NCBI GenBank assembly: GCA_008638375.1
Contig: CM018038.1
Location: 12,980,515 to 13,044,514 of the forward strand
Reading direction: 5' to 3'
DNA: 64,000 nucleotides
DNA from: Nyssa sinensis
Taxonomy: Eukaryota > Streptophyta > Magnoliopsida > Cornales > Nyssaceae
Positions 21,866 through 34,400 of the stretch are shown here, piece by piece. The first letter of the stretch is position 1, and every line of letters starts with the position of its first letter. The translations under genes were made by a program, and so were the position numbers. The notes below the pieces were generated by a model, which saw nothing but the letters and a program-made list of their open reading frames with translations, was not told where the DNA came from and made no database searches.

Positions 21866-24771
21866 CTAATCGAATGCATAGGGATCATATGCATATGGAT
21901 TCAGAGACCCTTCTGAGAACAAATCACCTATGTTCGAAGGGTGTGGATGACTCCTTCCCTTCAGGCCCTGCATAAGGATTAAACACATAATAAACCTCGA
22001 ACATGCTGAACAGAGGATTCAAGCATGTCCTAGAAGATCTTTTTTTATCACTTACAACTAGCTATTAAATAAGCAGGTTAAGTTTTTTTACAGCTCTACT
22101 TTACCTTGTCCATGCCAATTAAATAATCCACTTTCTTTATTCTACTTGCTTCCAACACTTCTGAAATCTATTCTTAACAACAACGCATCCCAGAGCTTAT
22201 TATTAACAACCACTAAAATTGAATATTTAGATTGGAAAATTTTCCAATCATGGGTTCTTGTAGCACTAATTACAGATAGTACCTATTCCAAATGAGCTAT
22301 AAAATTTGCGACCAGGCAATAAAACTTGCTTTCCTACAAGTACATATGCCAACCTTGTAAACTCAGAAGAAAGGCCGGAGCTACACTCAGGCTGGGCCGT
22401 CCCCCCCCACCCCCCCCCCCCCCGGGGGGGAATTTTGCCAAATTTTTTCTTTTTTTTTTTCAGATGTAAACTATCATACTCGTATGAATTTAGCTCATCT
22501 TCATTTGAACTTAGCCATCCCCAAGATTTAACCCAATTCTAATTTTAACTCAACCCTTACCTCTTAAATCCTCATTTGAACCTAGTGCACCTCAAGTCTT
22601 GGCCTAATTTTAATTTTAACTCAACCCTTAAGTTTTGGTGCAATTCTAATTCTCATTTAAACCTAACTCAACTAAAGTTTTGGTGCAATTCTAATTCTAA
22701 CGCAATACAACCCATTAACCATAACATGTTAACTATCCTATCATCGACCTCTGTGAAAAATAAAAATTTACATGTGAAATTTCTTCAATTTCAAAAAAAA
22801 AAGTTTCCTAGAATTTTTTTCCCCCAAAACTTTTCCTCTTATCATCTTCCTCTTTGAAAAAAAAAATTAAATGCAAATTTTTTCCAATTTGAGGAAAAAA
22901 ATTTCCCCCAAAATTTCTCTCTAAAAAATCTAGCCCCCCCCCCCCCCCCCTAATTTTTTTTTACTAGCTCCGCCCTTGCTTAGAAGAAGTAAAGGAACTA
23001 AGAATTAAGAGTTCTAATGACACCCTGGTCAATGAAGACTCCTATACTATTCCATAGTGATATCTCCTGTCGGCTCATTTTGTGAATCACCATTTTATAA
23101 GAGCATGACTAGATTTATTTTTTTCAATCGGCCATGACATGAAAGAGAACTTCTCCCTTTTTAATCTCCCATTAGTTCATTTTTTGAATCGCCATTTTAT
23201 AAGTGTATGACTAGATTTTTTTCAATCAGTTATGCATAGACTAAAATAGTGCTACTAATATTTGAAAGATGCGAAAATTACAACTGGAGGACATTATTTG
23301 AATTACACACAATTACACACACACACAAAAGGTCTAGAAATGATTTTGTTTTCAGCTTTTATTTACCTTGAGAGTGTCTATGGGTGTATTAGCTTTTGGT
23401 GTTTCCCTCTTCTTGGGCTTTCTTGGGTCCTGCCATAAAACACAAAGTCAAACGACAGTAAAAAAATATACCCAAGCATCCTGCTATGCCGAGAGACAGT
23501 CTCTTCTCTATAAGCTTACAGAAATGTAAATTTGTTTAACTATTTTTATAAGTAAAGATTCATTCAAAAGGCACCACAACGGGAACACAACTGAAGTACA
23601 TAAAGCATATACATTCAAAAAACAGTTAGCCCCATACACATTTCCCCCAGAGTCTCAACAAAAATAAAGTACGAAGCATCAAATGTCTAAAAAAAGCGAC
23701 CGAAGTGCTCTTCCCCCTAAAAAATTCTCCTATTTCACCCCCGCCAAATGCACCATATTGCGCATAAAGGGGCCATCTCCAAGTGTGCAAGACTTTCTGC
23801 TTCCACAGCCCCCAAGCCAACCCTTACATCCCAGGCCCCAGGCATGATCCACTTAATGCCAAAAATAGAAAACAAAGTAACCCATAACTCCCTGGGGCAA
23901 AACAAAAGAAGGTGCAAAGGAGATTCCTCTTCAGCTTTGCACATACTACATATGTTAGTCAACCTTAAACTGCTGCTCGCAAAAAGAGAATATACATACC
24001 CCAAACATGACTGGACTTTTTGTTTTTCTTCGTTTTGTAATTGTTCTTCCATTAGTGGTTTCAACTTCATATTCATGGCGAGTTACCTGCCATACCACAA
24101 GTAAGTCCAGAAAGGTAGGTGAAATAAAGGTCTGTTCCAGTCAGAATGTATATCTGATAAAATTAAAAAAAAGAATGTCTCTAAGCGATAAGTGAAAAAA
24201 CCAAACTCTTGAATTAATGTTACTGAGTAAATAATACTGATACACTACATTTCTTGAATCCAAATGAATTTCCTTTTTCTTTTTCTTCAAATGAAATGAT
24301 ACACGGCGCTATTCACACAGTAATCCAAACTTACTAAACCCTCCCTGCTGGACCAGGGCTTGTTGGTTCTCAAACTTAATTTATTCACACAAAATTCTAT
24401 TAGAAAACACATATGACATCAGTTACATGTATTCTTCCAAATTAACACAAAGTACAGCAGTACTCACCTTCTTACTTTGCTTAGGAATACTCATAGCACT
24501 TCCAGTGTTCACATTCTCCACTTTCTTCAACAAGTTTGACATTGGTGTTTGTGTTGCTATCAGGTTAGGCAAATCCTACAAAGAACACAGAAATACACAC
24601 TAAGTCTACATTTATATCATACTCAGGAAGGACCAAATTTATTGAGAGGCAAGCAAAATGATCTGTTACTTTCTTCTTCACCTTCTCTTCATTTTCAGCA
24701 CTAACCAGAACGTGCTGACGTCTTCTTCTACCATCAGCATTTCTCATCTTGCTTGATGATATTGAATAGTT
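21866..24771 (-). CDS. Gene X (copy A), basic protein of unknown function, 5' end not found
   Basis: Four consecutive minus-strand exons, all phase 0 with GT/AG ends, are supported by conservation between copies: 24771-24682 (30 codons, [20 protein letters not shown]...), 24575-24468 (36 codons, [18 protein letters not shown]...), 23429-23367 (21 codons, [16 protein letters not shown]...) and 21967-21866 (33 codons then TAG, ending [11 protein letters not shown]). Together about 120 residues, rich in Lys/Arg and Ser/Pro, with no membrane segment; a nuclear or chromosome-associated role is only a guess. I do not recognise the family. N-terminal exons were not found between 24772 and the CCR4 3' end; the CFL1 fragment and TRIM insertions lie there. 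Introns carry a MITE (22370-22978) and a LINE fragment. Confidence 0.6.
22370..22978. mobile_element. hAT-type MITE in gene X intron (copy A)
   Basis: Terminal inverted repeats are 'aaaggccggagcta' (left, mutated from CAAGGGCGGAGCTA as in copy C) and TAGCTCCGCCCTTG (right). They are flanked by CTCAGAAG and CTTAGAAG, an 8-bp target duplication with one change. The interior has C-rich runs (C8-A-C14 followed by G7 at 22401-22430, and C17 near 22934-22950) and tandemly similar 'aatcctcatttgaacctag' blocks. No coding capacity. Present before the unit duplicated, because B and C have it at the same place. Confidence 0.85.
23545..24110 (-). mobile_element. LINE 3' fragment in gene X intron (copy A)
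   Basis: The minus strand encodes the zinc-binding reverse-transcriptase tail of a plant L1-type LINE: '[20 protein letters not shown]', then '[10 protein letters not shown]' and '[12 protein letters not shown]'. It is 5'-truncated, as is usual for LINEs. It is shared with copies B and C, so it predates the duplication. Confidence 0.8.
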
Positions 24772-24774
24772 CTG

Positions 24775-25074
24775 TGTTAAATTGTTCAATAGGCCCAAAT
24801 GAAGCCCTACTCCTTAAAACCCAGGTGTTAAGGAGAGGAGAAGTGAAGCCTTATAGATAGAAGATAGAAGTTTGATATGGGCGATGTGGGACATTCCGAC
24901 ACACTCCCTGAACCACAGCGGCCAAATATTGGGCTCGCCTGAAACTGGCTCTGATACCACTTGACAGACCCAGCCCATTCAACTCCTTAAAACCCAGGTA
25001 TTAAGGAGAGGGGAACTAACGCCTTATAAACTACACAGATGAGCTTGACACGGGCGATGTGGGACATTTCAACA
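24775..25074 (-). mobile_element. TRIM retroelement at a gene X splice acceptor (copy A only)
   Basis: A 300-bp element flanked by a perfect 5-bp duplication TTCTG (24770-24774 and 25075-25079) and starting TG, ending CA. Two related terminal repeats are visible, 24775-24901 and 24962-25074, sharing 'ccttaaaacccaggt' and 'gggcgatgtgggacatt'. Next to the second, on the minus strand, is a primer binding site complementary to initiator-Met tRNA (TGGTATCAGAGC, within 24946-24959). No coding sequence. Copy B has the empty site near 43860. The terminal-repeat lengths and primer site fit the TRIM class. Confidence 0.88.
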
Positions 25075-25079
25075 TTCTG

Positions 25080-25915
25080 CAATATTACGAAGTTATTAAA
25101 TTGATCACTTTTTTTAGAAATAAGTATGCTTCTACAGGTTTTGTCATTTAAGATTCTAAAAACTACCCTATAGCAAGCTCTCAAAAAATGCTTTCTTATC
25201 TATTATAAAAGCTTATATGAAATTAAAGTCTTGTTAATTAGGCTAGGTCAGCCATTACTGCAGTTGAAAAAATTCTAAACATCTTTTGTTTGTCTTTATA
25301 CAAGAGAGAATGTCTAAGAATTGAAACAAAAAATTCATGCGAAGAACTTCATATAATTAATATTGTCACAATAATCTAAGGGACGATTCAAATTTACTGC
25401 AGGAAGGTCAGCATTCTATGAAGCAAATAAGAAAGTTGTTGAGAATAAGAGATACCATTTCCGGTACACAATACATATCACATTCAAATATACCTAATTA
25501 TCAAATACTACAATTTTCTTGTTGACAGAAGACGTTACATAGCTATCCTATATATGTAAACACAAGTCCATGTAAGTTATAAAAGTTACCATATATCAAC
25601 TCCCATAAAGGCCACGATTACAAATTAATATAAAGCTGATCAACATGATGCCTGTGGACAAGCTATCTTATCAACATAAAATCTAGTACATGTGAGTTGT
25701 GACACATACCATAGTTCAACTGCCATTAAGGCCAGTTTGACCAATAACTAATTAGGTCGAAAGACAAACACAACTCAATCATTCTTATAATGCTTCATAG
25801 TTCTACCAAGTAGTAGACCTTCCAAGTCATCGTCAAAGACTCTGACAGGGATGTTAGTCAGCCTGTTTTTCACCAGCTTGTGTTAACTAATGACTCCTGC
25901 ACAGACCATGAGACA
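25080..25915. other. Intergenic or upstream part of gene X
   Basis: No supported exon. Two related blocks (about 25588-25640 and 25705-25740, 'accatatatcaactccc' versus 'accatagttcaactgcc') show a local duplication. Copy B lacks 211 bp here between two copies of 'gcctgt'. Confidence 0.5.
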
Positions 25916-25942
25916 AAGTGTTTGATCTTCTTTCTAATGCAG

Positions 25943-26383
25943 TCTGGACGGATACACTATTACAATACGAGGACACAAAACAGAACATCAAAGGACCCAA
26001 GGTCAAGCCCAGAGCCACCAAATAGTCCCGGTTGGATGAGCTTGGACCTTGAGCTTAACCTACCATGCGGTTCAGTGATGAAGACCCATGTTGGAAACAC
26101 TTCCATCAAGCATAATTCTGGTAGCTCCTCAAACAATTCAGGCGATGAGTTCTTAAATTCAAGCAAAAATGATAGGATGAATCTGAGGGGCTTGAGATGT
26201 GCACCGTCATGGTTATCATTTGAAGGAGATCAGAAGGAGATGGTAACGGCAGTGTGCAAGAGGTGCCATATGTTGGTGATGATGTGCAAGTCTTCTCCTG
26301 CATGCCCAAACTGCAAATTCATGAACTCACCAGGCCAAAGCCCTCCCAACCTAGTCAACCAAAGGCTTAGCCTCTTATGTTAA
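25943..26383 (+). pseudogene. Captured CFL1-like exon 2 (copy A), lacks exon 1
   Basis: A 147-codon exon-2 frame (with stop) is kept open, preceded by the last 25 or so bases of the parental intron including its AG acceptor; the copied segment runs 25916-26942. It lacks exon 1 and so the front half of the WW domain with W51. The EAR motif and all four zinc-ribbon cysteines remain. Changes from the parent include G-Q-M to G-W-M, a Cys in 'GLRCAPS' and 'HSPDQ' to 'NSPGQ'. Its neighbours, gene X and CCR4, run on the opposite strand, so it cannot be spliced to them. A frame from an upstream in-frame ATG at 25880 could encode 167 residues if transcribed, but there is no sign of a promoter. Confidence 0.8.
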
Positions 26384-26942
26384 TTGGGTAAGATTTGGGA
26401 AGTGCTTAGGATGGTGTCAAGTGTCACAGATGCTCCAGCTTTTATCATGGTGACAAGTTAAAGTTCAAGCTTGGAATTGGTTGGCTTAACTTTGTTCTGC
26501 TTAGTTTTCCATGTGAAAATGTGACAAGTACAGAGAGAAAACAAGGGGCAGAGAGACAGAGTACTTCAGAATGTAAAATATACAGGTAGATATTAGCTTT
26601 CTAAAGTTCTATTTTGAGTGGTTAAGGCCTTACTGCTAGTACTAGATACTACCTTGGTGATGGAGTCTTAAATTCCACCTCTATTGGTTTGAGTTCTGAT
26701 GATGCAATTTAATTTTTGGTGTCTCCACAGAAATCGAAAGCCTATTCTAATCTACCTATTAAGGGAGAATTCAGTGTGATCGTCACTCCATATCAATATA
26801 TGATGTGGTGTGACTTGTCTCTCACAAATTCTTACTTTCCAAAATCACAAATTCTCACTCTTTTGACACCCCAATACAAAACTCGAAAGAGTTAACTAAA
26901 GACAATACAACAAACAGGACACTGCCTCACCAAATTAGCAAA

Positions 26943-28012
26943 CATCTACCAACCCTTGTAAGAAAAAAAAAGAAAAAGAAAACATCTTGCAGAGAAAACC
27001 AGAACCTAGCATTTCTAAGGCAACATTTGAAACAAGCAAACTACCATAACAAGCCAGTTAAGTAGACAAACAAATGAGACTAAAAATCAGTCTAGACTAA
27101 TGGCTGAACCGAAACAAAACAAAAAATGGCTGAACCAGCTGGGAATTTGTCTACTGAAATAGAGAATAACGAGTCAAATTAGTTTTTTTTTTGATCATTA
27201 TGAAACAAAGAATTTGGTTGGCAAATCCTTTTTTTATATTTTTTATCTTTGCATTTTTGTATAATATATATGAAGATGGAATCAAGCAATGACTCTTGTT
27301 AGCACTTGATAAATATCCAACAATTGACAAAAGATGTTCATATGAGATGAAGCAACTACTGCAGGCAGATAACAAATCTAAGGACCCCAGGTTTGGGGAG
27401 AATTTCCATGATTAAGACACAATTCTGAAACTACTGTGAGGTCCTGCTTTTGAATCCACATCTCTGTGACCACACTTTCACATTGAATTGAGTTGTTGCA
27501 TCGAGCTGTCTCAGATGAGTCGTGTGATTGAACCAGCCAGGGGTCACATGACCATGAGCCCTAATTTGTGTAAGACAGTTTCTTCCACAGGGGTTGATCA
27601 GTGTTTATATATGTCCTATCAAATAGAATGCAGGACAAGTAAAACTTTATTTCGTAGTCCCATATTTGTGGGAATGGTCTCTTTCATATAATGAAACAGC
27701 TGAACCATAGCATCTGCCTTTCATGTGATTATTACCTTAAATGAACTCTGCGATAGTAAATTTATGAACTGTGGATGACCTGTAATTCAGATTAGAATGG
27801 GATAGTGACAGAAAGGTGCAAGACAGCATTTGGGAACAACCTCAGTACTGTATCAAAGTCAAGAAAGTTGAAGTTAAAAAAAGAGTATATCACACAAGGA
27901 GAAAGCCAAAAAATTTAATTTTCATTATCAACATAATATACAAGGTTTAAGAGACCAGGACACAAAACGCCCAAGCAGGGCTCAACATGTAAAGATCATT
28001 GCCTACTACAAC
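26943..28012. other. Spacer between CFL1 fragment and CCR4 3' end
   Basis: Shared with copy B (about 45512-46566). No exon supported. It probably includes the CCR4 3' untranslated region or downstream flank. Confidence 0.4.
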
Positions 28013-28456
28013 TGTTTAGTACGAACAGCAAAAGAATAAATAAATCAAAGCACACAACAAGCAAACACCAAGATTTACGTGGTTCGGCAAGATGCCTACA
28101 TCTACGGGAGTGATCCAGTTTCTTTCTTCACCATGAAATAATTGTACAATGCTTTAACTGCTTAATCCCAAGCCCTGTACATCCTCACTCAACTCAACCT
28201 CTCAACCCAAGGAAGAAATTCTGTATTTTTTCCCAATGCATCACTGCCTCACAAGGTTGCCTATTTATAAGCGTTCATCATCCCACAATGTTGATTTTCT
28301 TCACCCGTATGCGTATTCACTGACGCGTATTACATGGCAGCATTTTCAGCAAATGTAGCTCGCAGCTTGAATTCTTTCATCTTCCATCTCTTGGCCTTCC
28401 ACCTTCAATCATACGGGCTTTCTGTCTCTCACATTTGATGCATGTCTGCCACACAA
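28013..28456. mobile_element. LTR-like segment beside the CCR4 3' end (copy A)
   Basis: It starts TGTTTAGTACG and contains 'atttacgtggttcggcaa' and 'gcctacatctacggg', a pairing I associate with many plant Copia-type LTRs, then a 'gcctatttataagcg' TATA-like stretch. Ends and target duplication are not clear. It is shared with copy B (46567-47012). Confidence 0.45.
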
Positions 28457-30608
28457 CAAGTTAAAATTGCATATGGTGTTCATGGATCTTGCATCGTGAT
28501 GATTCTACTCTGAAACTTAGCTAGCTTCTTCTATCAGAACTGCCTGCAATTCTGGTGCTGCCTGTTCCCATGGATTCAGAGGAAGTGCTGAGTATTGTTG
28601 CCTCTGGCAACCTGGCTTAAATCTGAAACGTGCCATGAGGGCAATGTGGTCCGATAACCATAGAGGTGATGGAAGAGGACACCCCGCCAAGCCTTCACGA
28701 TCGAGAAGTTCTAGTAGTCCACAAACCTCCAATCCGCTCTCTGTTTGAAAATATCAATATTTAGCCCAAACCCAAAAGAATTTAAGTGTCATTGTCAGAT
28801 ATAATAACACAAATATGGAATGATACAATAAGAATTTTGAGAGTGAGCTGGTAAAGGAAACACTAGTTCCAAGAAAACCATGATGAAACAATTTCAGTTT
28901 TGTTAGGCATATAAATGGATTCCAACAATTTGACTTCTTCAATCCTATATTGTTCTGGCATGTGGGGAAACTAAGCAACAAGATAATAAACATGGTACAC
29001 CACAAAGAGAATTCCTGACAAGATGAGACACATTTAGTATGGTCAATTTTTGAGTTTTAAACCATCATAGAATGGGACCTAAAAACTGGTAAATCATTAT
29101 CATATATGTAGGGACAGAAACAGGCACACCACTTCCAATATCAGGCCAAATCCCTGCTTATACAACTCAGTGCACCCAAGCTGAAAAATCATGACAACCA
29201 TTAGGAATTGATGAACCCTGGTTACAACATTTAGAATTTCAGACTTTTATGGGCTCTTGAATTGTCAAATAGAAAATGGAATCAATTGTTCCAGAATAAC
29301 AGTGACATTTGCCATGCAGGATCCAAATTTAATCAAACAGAAGCAACAAAAGGCAATAACCGAAATTATGTGATGCCAGCATAGATATAACATGGAAGAC
29401 AATTACAGTTATGCTCAAACCATGTCATTACCCAAAATGATACGTGTGTAAAGACATGCTAAGCACATTTTCCTGGGAAATTTCAGCGCAAAATTTTACT
29501 ATTTTATTTTGTTACAAATTAAGACATGGGTATGAACTGGTTCAACTCCCACCCCAAGTACCAATTACCTATCCCAGAAAAAAAAAAAAAAAAAAAAAAC
29601 ATGGATGTGAACAATAATTCATTATGTTGCATGCTTAAAAGACATGCTAAGCACAATTTTCCTCGAAATCTGAGTGTAAAATTTCACTATTTAATATTGT
29701 AACAAACTAAAACATGGGTATGAGTTATGAATAATAAATTTGAACAAGCATGTAGAATTTTTCAACACATCCTAAGCTTGTTCCCAAAGGAAGATCAGCC
29801 CTTGAGTTGCCAAAGGCATCAACATGGTGAAAATTTGGCATTCTACAGTGTAAAGAAAAAGAATATATGCAACTAATTTGTGTCTTCTTTTTTTTTTTGG
29901 CTGTTTCAAAAATGCTAGAATGGGGAAACAAGGCCACTGAATTAAAAGAGTATCCCAATGCTTTAATTGATCTTACATTACGCCCATTATATGGTTTGTG
30001 AGCAACTAAAATGGAAATTTTATCATTAAAGTCTGGAAATATAAACTTTAAGCAGAGTAAAAAATGTCTGGCTTTCATGTTACTGTACAGAAAGCACAGG
30101 AAGGAATTCTTAACAATATGCAGGGACCACACGTGCCACCAATGCCATATTACAATTTTACATAACAGACTTTTTTTGGCTGATGAAATTATTTATGTTA
30201 TCAATGGCAAAATTTATAGAAGATGCCAAAAATGCACAAATTTTAAATTCTTTTCTTTGAGTTTTCAACTCCAAAGCTAGGCAAACTTAGAGCTTAAATA
30301 TGTTGTCAATTTCAAGGAAACCTAAGGGAATGCACTGTAACATGAAAGAGAACTCAATCATCCAAGCAAAGCAACTCATGATATTGACTAACTCCACTAG
30401 GCTGAAAACTTTAACAGTGACAATGCCAATACAATATCTACAATACCTGTATAGAGAATATAATCTAATGTTGATGAGAATGTAGGCTTGAAGAGAGTGA
30501 ACAAAGGCTCATTAGTTTGTGTGTTCATCTTCTCTTTTTTTTGTTCCTCAACTCCCCCAGAGTGAAGTAGAGATGAATATGCACTAGCCTGGAAAAGAAC
30601 GAATACAA

Positions 30609-30824
30609 AAGTGCATTAGAGATCAATAACAATAAAACAGTAGTGATGACGATGATGATGATGACCATGACAATGAAAAATATGATAACGTTGTTGATAG
30701 CAATAAAAATACAGTAAGGGGAACTGGGAATGTAACTCACAAATACAATAATTGGCAACATTTGAAGAAACCAACTAAAATCTAGATATATTCAGTTATT
30801 TAACATGTTTCCCAGAATGTAGAA

Positions 30825-30861
<37 letters not shown>

Positions 30862-31267
30862 GCATAAATTGAACTGAAGTGTCTTCATATTCCCTCGAAA
30901 GTAAAAGCTGAATTCAAGCATTCACAAGGCATCTAAGTGGAAAAGTTCTTAAACCCATTCATATAAGGGAAATCTAAGCATATTGCCCAAAAATTGTTTA
31001 TACTAGAAATGTAAAATTTAGAGCTGTGAACACCCAAAAAAAAACAAGTGCATTATAGATCAATAACAATAAAATAGTAGTGATGGCGATGATGATAATG
31101 ACAATGACAATGACAATGAAAAATATGATAACGTTGATGATAGCAATAAAAATACAGTAAGGGGAACTGGGAATGTAACACACAAATACAATAATTGACA
31201 AAATTAGAAGAAACCAACTAAAATATCGATATATTCAGTTATTTAACATGTTTCCCAGAATGTAGAA

Positions 31268-31308
<41 letters not shown>

Positions 31309-31498
31309 GCACAAATTGAACTGAAGTGTCTTCATATTCCCTCGAAAGTAAAAGCTGAATTCAAGCATTCACAAGGCATGTAGGTGGAAAAGTTTTTAGA
31401 CCCATTCATATAAGGGAAATCTAAACATATTGCCCTGAAATTGTTTATACTAGAAATGTAAAATTTAGAGCTGTGAACACCCGAAAAAAAAAAAAAAA
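30609..31498. repeat. 437-bp tandem duplication within a CCR4 intron (unit A)
   Basis: The block starting 'aagtgcattagagatcaata' (30609) recurs at 31046 and includes a (GA)n microsatellite in each copy (30829-30858 and 31272-31304). Copy B has the block once (about 49151-49600). It lies between exons 9 and 10 and does not touch coding sequence. Confidence 0.85.
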
Positions 31499-34400
31499 CA
31501 AGAGACCTCCAGATGCATCAGGGGGAAAAGCTTGAGGTTTTAGAGTTGTAAAACTTAAAGAGGGAAAAAGTGGATTTACCAGATGCATTGAGTGGAAAGG
31601 CTTCAGGTGTTGGTATATCGCCAATGGATCACCTTCCTTGTTAGGTTCAACCCCGCCAGAGATTAGGAATTCATGAGGCTCACTGCAACAATGAACGAGA
31701 TTATGTAAGCAGAAAAAAAAATGTACAAACAATTTAAGAATAAAGCACAAAATTCCCTTCGGCTTTTCTAATCCTCAATATGCTATAATTAGAGAAGAGA
31801 AGAGAAAGAGATGCATTTTAGGGACAACTTTAAGACTAAGTAATTTTGGGGAATGACATTATATGACACAGAGGGTTTGAGTTGAAGACAGCCACTTTGT
31901 GCAAGTAATAAAAAAGGTCAGGTCTCCACTCAGCTCCATCCCTCCCACATTGAAGACTTGCAGCAAGTGTGATATGGCACAATGGCGAGAATGTGTTAGA
32001 CTCTACTACTGTCAGTTCTAATTGCCAACTGATCCATAAAAATCAAATCTGAAATCTGACTATTACTGAAAGATAGCTTCAAACATGAATATTTTCTTAA
32101 CTTAATTATATTTTTGTTAGAACTATCTTATTAAAATCAAAAAATAAAATCAATCATGATTGACAAATAAAAGCACAATTTAATTTCCCAATTTTCTTAG
32201 GCAAGCCAACAATGAGAATGTTTGAATTAGTTTGGAGCCAAAAGATTTCTCGTTTATTACATTGTCCTTCAGCATCATGCCCATCTCTATAGAACCAAAT
32301 TGATAGTAATGGCAGAAAACTAACCTTCCAGGAAGAGAGTTCATATCCCCACAGATCACAACCGGAATTTGTGAATGAGAAATTTTCTCAAGTCCTTTGA
32401 TGAGATTAACTACCTGAGGTAACAGAAAAAGATGAAGTCATTATGTGATTTTTAAAGGGAAGATAAGAGGAAGAGAACTAAATGGATAAAGTCACACCTG
32501 AAATAACTTTGTATCGGGAAAGCTTGAATTGGCATGTATATGAGTGTTTGCCTGCGTTTCAAAAGAATGAATGTGTCAGTGCATCAGGTTTTCTTAATCA
32601 AATAATGTTGTAGAATTAATATAAATGTATACTGTACCACACAAATAGATTCATTAACAATGCCATTTTCCACCGTCTCTAATATTACAACAAGTGCGAT
32701 GTTATCCTGCAACATAAAAAATGATAACTTTGATAAGAGTTATAAGACATTTGAGTGGAAATGAAACAACTAGAATATAGTTAAGTATTAGAACAATTTA
32801 AGAAATAAATACCTTCATTAGCCAAAAGCAACCTTCATTTCTACAATCAGGTTTCATTGTTTCAACAAGAGGCTGTGCTATTTTATCAAACTCGACCTAC
32901 AATATGAGTAATAGAATCATTAAAAACCTCATTTAATAATTAACAACAAAAAAATAAAATTATAGTTTGTTTACCTCATATTTAATGATTGCTTTGAACC
33001 AATTAGCACGATAAAATATGGCACACCCATCAGTTGTATATCTATTTTCTATATACACCTGCAAGGTCACAAAAGTTAATTATTGTTATTGTAAACAGAT
33101 ATACATGAAAAGTTATCAAGCTTGTTCATTGATGTTTGGTAAACCGAGCCTTGTTTCAAAGGATTTTATCATTTTAATGTGGGGGCCTGATAAACTGAGT
33201 TTTCATCTATTCGAAATGAACACATTAATTATGATGTTGAAATAATGAGTGAAATAGGAGAAAAGTAGCCTAAGAAACAAACCAACTTGTGAGAAGCTCA
33301 AGATTGCACCAATCAAGGACAAGATGAAGGAAAATCAACATAAATGGTTTAGTAATGAGTAATGAAAACCAATGACTACAACACTAAAGAGTGATTTATC
33401 CAAAGTTAAATGTGTTAAAACATTGTTCATTTCTTAGCAACTGGCATGGTCACCTATGATTTAACAGCGTAGGTGCCTTACAAAGAGCTGAATGACAGAA
33501 TATTTGAATAGCCAACCATTCCTAAGTTAAATTGAGTTAAATTTCCATTTTTAGACACTCATGTTTATACTTTATACATAGATGTCTGTTATATGGTTAA
33601 TTCTAATGAAAGATTTTATATTGAATTTCCAGAATTATATAGTTATACAACTGCCTATATATAATGTAAAACAAATTTCATATTCTAAGTTCTAGCTTCA
33701 TTTATAGAAGACATACTAATTTCTTAATCACCCATATGCTTATTGGTCGAAACAACGTAAACCATTTTGATTACTTTGCTCAGTAAACAGAAATACACAT
33801 TAAAGCATAGATTAACAAAGCCCATATGAAGGCATATGAAAATCGTAGAATCATCCAACATGATAACATCCCTAAATATGTATCAGGTACTTTCAGGAAA
33901 TTCTCATTAGTAGTGAAATCAATGGTCCAAAAGTGCATAACTATTAGCATAAAATAACATTTGTAGAAGCATACCTCTTTGGTTTTCTTCTTATAAATAA
34001 CTGAGTATCCAAATTCTGCCATCTCGGGTTTGAGAAAATCTTTGAAATGGTCACTTTGTACCTGCCCAAAGCACAATGAAGATGATGTAAGTAAAGTAAG
34101 TGGTATAACAAATGCAATGCCAAGCATTTCAAAAACCATACACAAAGGAAGAAGAAAAAAATAGAGGAAAGGGGAAAACAATAGAAAACACACCTCCTGA
34201 AGACAGAGGATATCTGCATTATAGCTAAGGATCTCATTAAGCAAATGTTCTAGGCGGTATTCCCATGTTAGAGCCCAAGTGGGGCAATAACTGTACACAT
34301 TGCTACTAACATACAGATCAGCCAGGATATTATATGATAGCACACTGAATGATCCACCACTGGCTTCAACATTTATATTCTTAAGTTTCCTTATGGATCC

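Noticed and set aside
23748..24104. 118-codon plus-strand frame over the LINE fragment
   Set aside because: It is the antisense shadow of the minus-strand LINE reverse-transcriptase zinc-binding region.
24946..24959. Match to initiator tRNA-Met 3' end
   Set aside because: Only the 12-14 bases of a retroelement primer binding site, not a tRNA gene.
25800..25870. Minus-strand stretch reading LTNIPVRVFDDDLEG, looking like an exon
   Set aside because: No donor gives a phase that fits the next known gene X exon, the frame ends at a stop soon after, and unit B has lost it. Left as unsupported.
28754..29005. 83-codon minus-strand frame conserved at 47310-47561
   Set aside because: It lies in the last CCR4 intron, has no family resemblance, and its conservation follows from the recent duplication.
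30525..31201. Minus-strand frames of hydrophobic Ile/Val-rich residues (30525-30761, 30998-31201)
   Set aside because: They lie mostly in a CCR4 intron over GAT/GAC-type simple repeats, are duplicated with the intron block, and end within known exon or intron sequence.
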